Shown: positions 7,561-15,171 of the stretch, in pieces
Position numbering within the stretch: the first letter of the stretch is position 1
Layout of the letters: every line of letters begins with the position of its first letter
Source: CAUZJO01 sp963580245
GTDB taxonomy: Bacteria; Sumerlaeota; Sumerlaeia; MVZB01
Direction: 5' to 3'
Length of the DNA stretch: 41,771 bases
Assembly (NCBI GenBank): GCA_963580245.1
Contig: CAUZJO010000017.1
Span: forward strand, 1 to 41,771
Notes under the pieces: model-generated
Database searches by the model: none
What the model saw: only the letters and a program-made list of their open reading frames with translations
What the model was told of the DNA's origin: nothing
Translations under genes and position numbers: made by a program

Positions 7561-8541
7561 TCAGATCGCAGGGGACGGCCGGGGGACGGCCGCGGCGGGG
7601 TGGGCGCGCGCGCCTCGCCCCACGAGGACGAGGTTCAGAAACAGCACCGCCAGCATCAGCGCGGCGACGGCCAGATGGGCGGTGCGTAAGGGGGTCGAGA
7701 AGTACGTGATGATCATCATCATGCCGACGAGGATCTGCGTCAGCACCAAGAGCGGCGGGGCCCAGAACAGTGCCAGGCGGCCCGGCGAGGTCTGGCGGCC
7801 CAGCAGGCCGGTCAGGGCGGCCGAGCAGAAGACCACCAGCAGCGAGACCGCCAACGCCAGATAACGGTGCAGAACGTTGATCTGGGCCCAGACGTTGGAG
7901 GGCCACAGCGAATGCTGGCCCGTGTTGGGATCGACGCCGATCAGTGCGCTGCGCGGCCCCTGGCCGGCCGCCGCCCAGGCCCCCGCGTGGCGCACGAAGG
8001 CCCCCAGCACGATCTGGAGATAGACGGCGGCGAGCGTGATCAGCAGAATACGTCGCGCCATGCGCAGGGCGTCGGGTTCGGGGGGCGACGCGAGCGACGC
8101 AGGGTCGGACGGCCAGGCCCGCTGGAAGGTGGCCGCGCACAGGTAGACCAAAATCATCAGGACGATCATCGCCATGGCCAGGTGCCCGGTCGAGATGACC
8201 GTCGGGAGCTTGTAGATCACCGTAATCCCCCCCAGCACCCCCTGCCCGACTACGATCAACAACAGCGCCAGGCCGGTCCAGCGCAGCGACGACCGCCCCA
8301 GCCACAGCAGCACGCACAGGCCGATCGAGCACAGCCCGACCAGGGCGCCCAACAGCCGGTGGCTGTGTTCATAGAGCACCCCGCCGGTCATCTCGGGCAT
8401 CCATTGGCCGAAACACTTGGGCCAATCGGGGCAAGCCAGGCTGGAGCCCGTATTGTGCACCACCCCGCCCAAGACGATCAGGCTGAACGTGGCCAAGGCG
8501 GTGAAGCAGGCGAGGATGAAGGTGATTTTGAAGCGGTTCAT
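7561..8541 (-). CDS. ctaA: Heme A synthase (COX15/CtaA family)
   Basis: A polytopic inner-membrane protein of 326 residues that oxidises the C8 methyl of heme O to make heme A for aa3-type cytochrome oxidases. The first four-helix half has 'VVHNTGSSLACPDWPKC', with H29 and the cysteine pair C37/C43, and 'YEHSHRLLGALVG' (H59, H61). The second half has the matching histidines in 'INVLHRYLALAV' and 'LRTAHLAVAALM'. Length and layout are normal. A GTG at 8565 is in frame, but the predicted promoter (TTGAAC at 8603-8608, TATACA at 8579-8584) would leave almost no leader, so ATG 8541 is preferred. No ctaB or cytochrome oxidase subunits are adjacent; the gene is monocistronic here. Confidence 0.92.
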   Translation of the reverse strand: MNRFKITFILACFTALATFSLIVLGGVVHNTGSSLACPDWPKCFGQWMPEMTGGVLYEHSHRLLGALVGLCSIGLCVLLWLGRSSLRWTGLALLLIVVGQGVLGGITVIYKLPTVISTGHLAMAMIVLMILVYLCAATFQRAWPSDPASLASPPEPDALRMARRILLITLAAVYLQIVLGAFVRHAGAWAAAGQGPRSALIGVDPNTGQHSLWPSNVWAQINVLHRYLALAVSLLVVFCSAALTGLLGRQTSPGRLALFWAPPLLVLTQILVGMMMIITYFSTPLRTAHLAVAALMLAVLFLNLVLVGRGARAHPAAAVPRPSPAI

Positions 8542-8578
8542 GCTTTGAGACTTGGTTTGATCCACCCCGACCCTGACG

Positions 8579-8608
8579 TGTATACTATATAAAATGGGGC
8601 TCGTTCAA
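8579..8608 (-). promoter_or_regulatory. Promoter of ctaA
   Basis: On the minus strand TTGAAC (8608-8603), an 18-bp spacer, then TATACA (8584-8579). The start of transcription would fall near 8572, about 30 bp before ATG 8541. The AT-rich tract is conspicuous in otherwise GC-rich DNA. Confidence 0.5.
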
Positions 8609-8774
8609 GACAATGCGGATGAGAACGGGAAGGAGCTATCGAATTTGCCGTGATGAAGAACCAGCGAGAGAGGCATTATCTTAAGCCTGGAGGGGAGCAA
8701 AGTCCAAACCTGGACCGTGGGCACACCCGTGAAAGCGTGGTTCCGACTTGAAGCAAAGGGAGCGTAAAACCTGC

Positions 8775-10211
8775 ATGGGCATTCACTTCAACCTGATGAT
8801 GATCCCGCTATTGTTGATGGGGGCGCGAGCGGTGGCGGCCGAGGTCGACGATCCCGGTCCACTGGCTGGCCAGCCTGGTGATCATCCACCCGCTGAGGAG
8901 ATGAGCAAGCCGGCGGACGAGGGATTTCTTTATTCCGACACCTTGGATCATCGCCTGCTGGACGCGGTGGTCTACACGGAAAGCGTGAATTCGGAGCCTC
9001 TTGGTGAGGGTGACACCGCAGCGTGCGACGGCCCGCGGGTCGATTGGGCCGAGGAGCCTGACTGGGGTTCGTGGCGACATCCACGATTCTTTTGGGGGAA
9101 TAACGGCTACGTTGCTTTTTCGTTCGAGGACGCGCTGTGTATGGGAGTGGCGGCTAAGGGCATCAACTGGAACGAGTGGTACAGCCCTTACTGCGAAACG
9201 GGGCCCCACGGAGGTATTGATCTGGTTGATCGGAGCGTTTACGAATGCCGTTTTCGATTCCATACCTTTCAAGATGTTGCCGGAGCCGTTCCGCTTATTT
9301 CGGTGGTCCTTGACAATTCGGACGCCAATGACCCTTTCGGCGCGGCCAACGCCTATCTTCAGCAGACGTTTTTGCTTGATAATTTCGGGGGAAGCAATTC
9401 GCCGATCAGTCTCGGCGGTTTTGGGAGACCCGAGCACGAGATTTGGTTCGCGCCGCTGGCCGCCGAGTCGCCCCGATGGAGCGATTCCAACACCGGCGCA
9501 TTCTCGCCCGAAAACGACCCGTTCAACGATATGCGCATGCGCTTTGTCATGTTTGACATAGATGGTGGGGGATGGAATGCGGAGGCGGATCTCGGCACAG
9601 TTTGCATGAGTTATTTCGAGATTTGTCGCCATAGCCTGGACGACATGGTCGTCGAATCCACGCTCTACAACATTAACAATATCACGCCGCCGACCACCCA
9701 GGAGGCCAATGACGTATTCACCGTCACCGGGTTTGACAGCGACATTCGCTATACGGGTGGAAACGTTACGGTTTTGCCCGCTTCCCCTGAGGGTTACAAG
9801 AATGAAGTGGTATCCTTCGTGCCCGGCGACATGATCAATCCGATCCACGTGGGCGGAGCGGAAACACTGGACAACTATCCGTTCGCCCAAGAGGAGGATG
9901 CGTTGCTGGCGATCGAAGCCGTGATCAGCCAGACGCCGGGTACGCCGCTCGACCTCATCCGGATCGGATACGACGTACCGACCCAGGAAATGATCAGCCT
10001 GACGAGTCAGACGCCCGGCATGGGCGGGGTGGGGATGCCGGCGGCGGGCGTGGGGCAACTCTATCGCGCATTCGTGCACGGAACAGCGTCACGGCCTCGA
10101 TCCTTTTGGGGCACGATCATGCGCGACCACGGATGGACTTCATCTGCCATGGCGCCCTTTCGTTCAACGGCGAGAGATCGAACACGGCGGGTCTTGTGCT
10201 CGAAAGCATGA
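8775..10211 (+). CDS. Secreted protein of unknown function, frameshifted near its C-terminus
   Basis: 478 residues in the open frame. ATG 8775 gives a short signal peptide ('MGIHFNLMMIPLLLMGARA', cleavage likely near AVAA-E), so it is preferred to the TTG at 8748. The mature part is rich in Asp, Gly, Pro and aromatic residues, as in beta-rich extracellular proteins of Planctomycetota-like bacteria; no family is recognised. After 'GQLYRAFVHG' (about 10080) the open frame becomes Arg/Ser-rich and protein-like quality is lost. The +1 frame continues plausibly ('DFICHGALSFNGERSN', 'GLVLESMTVKKVRFD') to TAG at 10235-10237. A 1-bp indel near 10080-10090, real or a sequencing error, is inferred. The gene is probably alone; DUF1844 follows after 48 bp. 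Confidence 0.6.
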   Translation: MGIHFNLMMIPLLLMGARAVAAEVDDPGPLAGQPGDHPPAEEMSKPADEGFLYSDTLDHRLLDAVVYTESVNSEPLGEGDTAACDGPRVDWAEEPDWGSWRHPRFFWGNNGYVAFSFEDALCMGVAAKGINWNEWYSPYCETGPHGGIDLVDRSVYECRFRFHTFQDVAGAVPLISVVLDNSDANDPFGAANAYLQQTFLLDNFGGSNSPISLGGFGRPEHEIWFAPLAAESPRWSDSNTGAFSPENDPFNDMRMRFVMFDIDGGGWNAEADLGTVCMSYFEICRHSLDDMVVESTLYNINNITPPTTQEANDVFTVTGFDSDIRYTGGNVTVLPASPEGYKNEVVSFVPGDMINPIHVGGAETLDNYPFAQEEDALLAIEAVISQTPGTPLDLIRIGYDVPTQEMISLTSQTPGMGGVGMPAAGVGQLYRAFVHGTASRPRSFWGTIMRDHGWTSSAMAPFRSTARDRTRRVLCSKA

Positions 10212-10285
10212 CGGTCAAAAAGGTCCGCTTCGATTAGGGTCCGGCGGCAATTGACCCGCACGACAGGCTGGAGACGTGGAATTCG

Positions 10286-10567
10286 ATGAACGGCGACCAA
10301 CCACAATTGACCTCGACCCGGCCCACCATGAACGAAATCTTCCAGACGTTCGCCATGCAGGCGTTGGTCGCCTGCGGCAAACTGCCCAATCCCCTTGACC
10401 ACAAGATCGAGGTGGATTTGCTCATGGCCGAGTATCACATCGGCGTGCTGGAACTGTTGTGGGAGAAGACGCGGGGTCGCCTGAGCGACGAAGAGGCGCG
10501 CGGTCTCGAGGAATTGATGCATCAGGTTCACATCGCCTTCGTCGACGCGCGCGGCGCGAAGAGCTGA
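10286..10567 (+). CDS. DUF1844 family protein
   Basis: 93 residues, cytoplasmic. The body matches the DUF1844 pattern: 'FQTFAMQALVACGKLPNP', 'EVDLLMAEYHIGVLELLWEKT', and a final helix with 'DEEARGLEELMHQVHIAFV'. The family is small, all-helical and of unknown function, found in planctomycetes, verrucomicrobia, acidobacteria and deltaproteobacteria. The start ATG at 10286 lies after a GGAG-containing purine stretch. The gene is 40 bp before the membrane glycosyltransferase gene and probably co-transcribed with it. Length is typical. Identification is by pattern and no role can be stated. Confidence 0.82.
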   Translation: MNGDQPQLTSTRPTMNEIFQTFAMQALVACGKLPNPLDHKIEVDLLMAEYHIGVLELLWEKTRGRLSDEEARGLEELMHQVHIAFVDARGAKS

Positions 10568-10607
10568 TGGTTCGGGGCCGGCCCATTCTCATTTTCGCTC
10601 TCAACCG

Positions 10608-12410
10608 ATGACCCGGCGTCCGGGCCTCAGCCGCCGTTTTTGCATCAACGTCTGGCAGCTCGGCGGGGTGGCGCTGATTGCGCTGCTGGGCATGGGGCTC
10701 GCCCTCGGGCCGAAGCTGATGCCACGGGTCGTCGTCTACAGCGACCCCTTCGAGGGCGATGTCTACTTCAACACGCACCGCCATCAACTGGTCGGATGGG
10801 AACTGACGCCGGGGGGGATGGCGCTGCCGCCCGGCGCGAACGCCTACGAGAGTTTCAAGTTCCCCAAACATCCCAGCCAGCGGATTCTGCTCGATCTTGA
10901 ATTCATCCGGCCCGCCCACGGGACCAACGAGTTGTTTATCCGCAAGGCCCAGCCCGAGGCGCAAGACCGGGACACCGCGTTGAAGGACCAGGATTTCGCG
11001 CTGGAGGGATTCGCACTCGACCCCTATATCGAGCCGCAAGGCCTCTTCTACCTGACCCTGGCCGCTCGTTCCGATCCGGGCCCGACCGCCGCGCCCGAAC
11101 GACTTGTCACCCGTTTCTCGCTCCGGTACGTGACGCGCGCGCCTTCCGTTCGGTGGGGCACCGCCTTGTTCTTCGCGGCTCTGGCGTTGGTGGGCTATGG
11201 TGCATTGTGGTTCGCTCTGTTGCCGCTGGCCGTCCGCGGGGGGCGAATGCTTTGGAGAACCCTGCGCCAGTGGCGGCCCGTCGGTCGGTGGATGGGGGCG
11301 CTCATCCTGGCCGTGTCGGTGCTCTCGGTCGTGGTTCATCCTGAATGGCGGGAAAAAAAGCATTACGATGATCTGGCGGCGCTGGGCAATGCGGCCTTGA
11401 TGGTCCGCGACGGCTACGACGTGAGCGAGCTGTACTTCCGATCGCGCATCCGACCCGCCTTGGTGGCATGGCTCCTGCCCTTTACCACGTTCCTGCCGCA
11501 TCATCTCTCCTCCTCCACCTTCAGCCCCTCGGATCGCCGCGAGCGGATGGTCTACTTTTACGATCGCGACGGCGCGACTTACGGATCGCGCCTCTATCCG
11601 GAGGCTTCGCTTTTCTGCCTGCTGCTGGTCGTGGCCGGACTGCTCGTGTTGGCCCTGATGGGTAGGCAGTTGGGACTAGACCGGAGCGCTTGCCTGGTCA
11701 TGACCGTCTGCGCGGGCTTTTTCTTCAGTCGCTGCCAGCAGAACGCCCTCTCAAACGCGACGAGCTTCGCCACGACGCTGTTGGCGGCCACGCTGGCACT
11801 CCAGGCCTGGCGTCGTCCGGGTTGGCTCAGGCTGCTGGGGGCGGGTGTATTTCTCTCCTTTACCGTGTTGCTCAAGGAAACCGTGATCATCCTGGCCACG
11901 GTCCTGCTGATCTACTTCGTCTGGAGTTGGAAGCGAAGGCGGGGAAAGGAACAGCCGGGGCCGTGGACGAACGCGCTGGTTCTGGCGGGCTTGGCGGCAC
12001 TCGGGCCGTTGGTCTATTACGGCCTTGTGCTCGATACCGGCTTCGCCGAGATCGCGGCCAACCACCGGCTGATGCGTTATCATGGGGAATACCACCAATA
12101 TGAGCCGCTCGGGCTGGTTTCGGGTCTGAAAACGTATTGGGCGGCATTTGGATGGGGGCTGCCCCTGGCGGGGATCGGGCTGGCGTGGGCGGTCAGACGC
12201 CGGCCGTGGCGCGACGCCGATCGGCTATTCCTGGCCTGGACGTTGGCCTCTCTGTGGACGCTGACGGCACCATACATTTTCCCCCGGTTTCTGATCTTCT
12301 CCATTCCTCCTTTTGCCTATTTGTGCGCGCGCGGGCTGGAGTCGCTTTATCACGCCGCGCTTCAATCGCCGCTTGGCGCCGGGCGCCGGGTTCGTGATCG
12401 TCAATCGTGA
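10608..12410 (+). CDS. Polytopic membrane glycosyltransferase-like protein (GT39/PMT-like)
   Basis: 600 residues. It has one N-terminal membrane helix (about 18-36), an extracytoplasmic domain of roughly 140 residues with beta-strand character ('FEGDVYFNTHRHQLVGWEL'), and then many hydrophobic segments from about 185 on. The loop 'EWREKKHYDDLAALGNAALM' after a membrane helix resembles the first acidic loop of lipid-linked sugar transferases of the PMT/ArnT type, and a 'KHYDD' acidic pair is visible. Such enzymes move a sugar from a polyprenyl phosphate carrier to an envelope acceptor. Acceptor and sugar are unknown. A second protein of similar class is at 32651-34231. Start ATG 10608; the preceding 40 bp carry no clear ribosome site. 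Confidence 0.6.
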   Translation: MTRRPGLSRRFCINVWQLGGVALIALLGMGLALGPKLMPRVVVYSDPFEGDVYFNTHRHQLVGWELTPGGMALPPGANAYESFKFPKHPSQRILLDLEFIRPAHGTNELFIRKAQPEAQDRDTALKDQDFALEGFALDPYIEPQGLFYLTLAARSDPGPTAAPERLVTRFSLRYVTRAPSVRWGTALFFAALALVGYGALWFALLPLAVRGGRMLWRTLRQWRPVGRWMGALILAVSVLSVVVHPEWREKKHYDDLAALGNAALMVRDGYDVSELYFRSRIRPALVAWLLPFTTFLPHHLSSSTFSPSDRRERMVYFYDRDGATYGSRLYPEASLFCLLLVVAGLLVLALMGRQLGLDRSACLVMTVCAGFFFSRCQQNALSNATSFATTLLAATLALQAWRRPGWLRLLGAGVFLSFTVLLKETVIILATVLLIYFVWSWKRRRGKEQPGPWTNALVLAGLAALGPLVYYGLVLDTGFAEIAANHRLMRYHGEYHQYEPLGLVSGLKTYWAAFGWGLPLAGIGLAWAVRRRPWRDADRLFLAWTLASLWTLTAPYIFPRFLIFSIPPFAYLCARGLESLYHAALQSPLGAGRRVRDRQS

Positions 12411-12570
12411 GGGAGCTTGTGCTGGGACAGCGGCATTTCGGAAAACTATTTTGCTTTATGGCTCAATATTTGCTTAAAATTTAGAAGGGGATGTCTGGCA
12501 AATCAGAAGGCGGCCGGGGCGGTTTGTCGATACAAACGATGATGCACACGAGAATATGGTGATAACACCC

Positions 12571-12599
12571 TTGAACTGATGCCGAAAATCGAGTATACG
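12571..12599 (+). promoter_or_regulatory. Candidate promoter of the ECF sigma gene
   Basis: TTGAAC (12571-12576), a 17-bp spacer and TATACG (12594-12599) in the 282-bp gap between the glycosyltransferase and sigma genes. The gap also has an AT-rich tract around 12440-12485. Nothing else was recognised there. Confidence 0.4.
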
Positions 12600-12692
12600 T
12601 AAGCCCGCGGGTGCGTGAATTCTTCGCGCGCCCTGCTCCCGTCGTAGACAGGGGGTCGCCCAAAGGACCGCCGAGCGGAAAGAGTTGGGATC

Positions 12693-13334
12693 ATGGCACT
12701 CGCGGACGTTCCAGTTGTGCTTGTTGAAGCCTGCCGGCGGGGAGATCGCTCAGCCATCGAACGGCTGGTGCGTCTGGTCACGCCCGATATTTATCGCTTT
12801 GTCTACTCGATGCTGCGCAATCACGAGGACACCGATGAGGTGGTCCAGGAATCGTTGGTCCGGGTTTTTCGCTACATCGCGAACCTGAAGGATCCCGGAC
12901 GCTTCGCCCCCTGGGCCATGCGCATCACGGTGAACCAGGTCCAAACGTGGCGCATGCGGCAGAACCGCCGGCGTCAACACGAGGTCGAAGAGTTCGCCGC
13001 GCCCGACGAAGGGGCGGTGGTGGTCACGGCGCCCACCCACGACAACCCGCGTGAAGTGGCCATCCGCCGCGAAATGCGCCTGGGGATCGAGCAGGCCATG
13101 GCCGCCCTGCCCGACCGGCAGCAAACCGCCGTGGTGTTGTTCGAGATCGAGGGCTGCTCGATCAAGGAGATCGCCCAGGCCATGGCATGCAGCGAGGGCG
13201 CCGTCAAGTTCAACATTCACGAAGCCCGCAAGAAGCTCAAGCGTCGCCTCGGTCACCTGATGCAGCAACTCAAGAAGCCGTCGGCCCTGGCCGACGAAGC
13301 CAAACGCCGCGAGGCGGACGGTGGTGGCCCCTGA
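12693..13334 (+). CDS. ECF-type RNA polymerase sigma factor
   Basis: 213 residues. Region 2 (about 10-80) contains 'LVTPDIYRFVYSMLRNHEDTDEVVQESLVRVFRYI', and region 4 (about 130-185) contains 'LPDRQQTAVVLFEIEG' followed by the helix-turn-helix 'SIKEIAQAMACSEGAVKFNIH'. There is no region 1 or 3, as expected for extracytoplasmic-function sigmas. A tail of about 20 charged residues follows. The gene is followed after 187 bp by a membrane protein with a zf-HC2 motif, its likely anti-sigma partner. Stress or envelope control is the usual role; the signal is unknown. The start ATG at 12693 is clear, with purine-rich sequence 10-15 bp upstream. Confidence 0.93.
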   Translation: MALADVPVVLVEACRRGDRSAIERLVRLVTPDIYRFVYSMLRNHEDTDEVVQESLVRVFRYIANLKDPGRFAPWAMRITVNQVQTWRMRQNRRRQHEVEEFAAPDEGAVVVTAPTHDNPREVAIRREMRLGIEQAMAALPDRQQTAVVLFEIEGCSIKEIAQAMACSEGAVKFNIHEARKKLKRRLGHLMQQLKKPSALADEAKRREADGGGP

Positions 13335-13521
13335 ACCCGGTGACGCAACGGTCCCGGTGATTCGCAAGGTTTTGTTGACAAACCTCCCCTCGCCTCGGCG
13401 AGTCAGGTGGTACGTGCATGTCCTCAAAGCCCCGACATCCTATTCCCCGATGAGCAACAAAGGGGAACTACGATGGGCGGCTTTCGGGTTGATGATTGGG
13501 ATCAAACGGTGACTCTCGCCC

Positions 13522-15168
13522 ATGCGATGCAGCCGCGTCCAGCAACTCTATGAAGATTACACCAGCGATGAGCTGCCCCCGGCGACCATCGCCCGTGTCG
13601 AGGAGCATCTAGCGGGTTGCCCAGCCTGTCGCCAAGCGTTTGAGGAGAACGACCGGACCGCCGAGGTGCTCCGCCAGGCCGGCGAGGTGGCCCACCCCGG
13701 TTTGGCCTACTTCGACGCGATGACCGACCGTGTGTTGGATCGTCTGGAGCGGACGGAAGCCGGCTCGACGATCGAACGGCGAGTGGCGCGGGAGCCCGGT
13801 CCGCCGCGCGCTTGGAAACGCCCGCTATGGTGGTCGGGCGCGTTTGCGGCCGCCGCCTTGGTGCTGATGGGGTTTCTCCCCGATGCCGCCGGCCCGTCGC
13901 GGAACGACGTTGCGATGGACCCCTCACCAGCACCCTCCAGCACATTCTCTCCAATGCCCGCGCCGTTCGATGGGCCGTCCGCGCGGCCCGATGTCAAGAT
14001 CGTGGAAGTCTCCGATCAAACTCGCCTCGAGTTTTCTTTCGGCCCTGTTCAATCCCCGGCCACCTACGATTGGATCCCCAGAGCACTCGCCAAGCTCCAG
14101 GCGGTCGGTGGGACGATGCTCCACAAGAGCGTGACCGATCAGGGTGTGGCCGATGGGACCCAGAGCGAGCGTCTCGAGGCCGGCCCTTCCCGTCCGTATG
14201 CTGATCGTTCCCAGGCGGAAGTGGCTTCGCTGAATCAACCCCAGCGCCGGATGACCCGCGAAACCGAAAGGCGCATCGAACGACTTCAGAAGGATTTTGA
14301 GAAGTCCGACACCCTGCCCGAGGAAATCCTAAACCAACTGGAATTGATCAAGGCACAGATGAGCGTTGGGGGAGGGAAAGAGCTGCGCAAGAACCTGCTC
14401 GACCTCGAAAGTCTGGTTAATCGTCGCATGAGCGATGAATCCCAGTATCGGTCTTTGCCGATCGCCCGCCACGCCAAGCTCTATCTGCGCGCCGAGGACG
14501 CTCTCGCCGCCGGCGATCCCGATGAGGCCTTTACCTACCTCTGGCGTATCCTGAATGACGATGAGGAGTCGGGCTTGACGATTCGCGCCGGCTTGCATCT
14601 CGGCGATCTGTGCTACGGCGAGTGGGCCGACTTCGAGCAGGCCCGCTCGTATTACAAGCGTTGTCAGGGTTTCCGGGCGCGCCAGGCGCTGACTTCGCCC
14701 GAGCGCGACCATGTCAAGAACCAACTCAAGCGCTTGGACCGCTACGCTGAAGGGGGATGGCAGGCCCTGCACATGATGCACGTGATCCAGCGGGCCGACT
14801 GGTCCCAAGTGGTCAGCGCCTGGCGCAGCCTCCTGGCGTTGGAGCGGACCGGTCCGTTGCTGCCCGAGGCGGCCGCCACGATCGTGGCCCGTCTGGAGGG
14901 ACCCGGTCAGGTCCCGGCCGAAAACATCGCCGAGATCTGCAGCCTGCTCGCCAATCACTCGGCCATCGAGCACAACGCCGAGATCCGCGCCTGGCTTGAT
15001 CTGGCCCTCGGTGATATACTTCTCTCCCAATACCAGGACGCGCCGCGCGCGGTCGAGCGTTACCGCCGGGTGGTGGAAGCCGCCAGAGGTTCCGAAGCCG
15101 CCCGCGTCGCCCAGCTCAAATGCGATCAACTGATCGAAAGACAGTTGAGCCACTCCGTGGCCCATTAA
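13522..15168 (+). CDS. zf-HC2 anti-sigma factor with periplasmic TPR-like domain
   Basis: 548 residues. The N-terminus has the HxxxCxxC motif of zinc-binding anti-sigma domains (H29, C33, C36 in 'HLAGCPACR'), which should bind the ECF sigma encoded just upstream. One membrane helix lies at about 102-119 ('WWSGAFAAAALVLMGFLP'), so the remaining 420 residues are periplasmic. They contain a linker, a coiled stretch ('RETERRIERLQKDFEKSD') and helical repeats of TPR type ('EDALAAGDPDEAFTYLWRIL', 'ARSYYKRCQGFRARQAL'). The large helical sensor domain is unusual beside the short anti-sigmas of the family. The 187-bp gap before it holds a small hairpin (13389-13402) and no gene. The next gene begins 3 bp after this stop. 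Confidence 0.85.
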   Translation: MRCSRVQQLYEDYTSDELPPATIARVEEHLAGCPACRQAFEENDRTAEVLRQAGEVAHPGLAYFDAMTDRVLDRLERTEAGSTIERRVAREPGPPRAWKRPLWWSGAFAAAALVLMGFLPDAAGPSRNDVAMDPSPAPSSTFSPMPAPFDGPSARPDVKIVEVSDQTRLEFSFGPVQSPATYDWIPRALAKLQAVGGTMLHKSVTDQGVADGTQSERLEAGPSRPYADRSQAEVASLNQPQRRMTRETERRIERLQKDFEKSDTLPEEILNQLELIKAQMSVGGGKELRKNLLDLESLVNRRMSDESQYRSLPIARHAKLYLRAEDALAAGDPDEAFTYLWRILNDDEESGLTIRAGLHLGDLCYGEWADFEQARSYYKRCQGFRARQALTSPERDHVKNQLKRLDRYAEGGWQALHMMHVIQRADWSQVVSAWRSLLALERTGPLLPEAAATIVARLEGPGQVPAENIAEICSLLANHSAIEHNAEIRAWLDLALGDILLSQYQDAPRAVERYRRVVEAARGSEAARVAQLKCDQLIERQLSHSVAH

Positions 15169-15171
15169 ACC

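Noticed and set aside
8690..8774. Leader before 8775 contains GAGCAAAGTCC-type sequence and small hairpins, a faint likeness to the second half of a cyclic-di-GMP-I (GEMM) riboswitch
   Set aside because: The first half (GGCAAACC with its GNRA-type stem) is missing and the pairings are short. Not enough to call a riboswitch, even though a c-di-GMP phosphodiesterase gene is nearby.
13375..13402. TTGACA followed by a small hairpin as a promoter inside the sigma/anti-sigma gap
   Set aside because: There is no -10 box at 16-18 bp. Co-transcription with the sigma gene is likelier.
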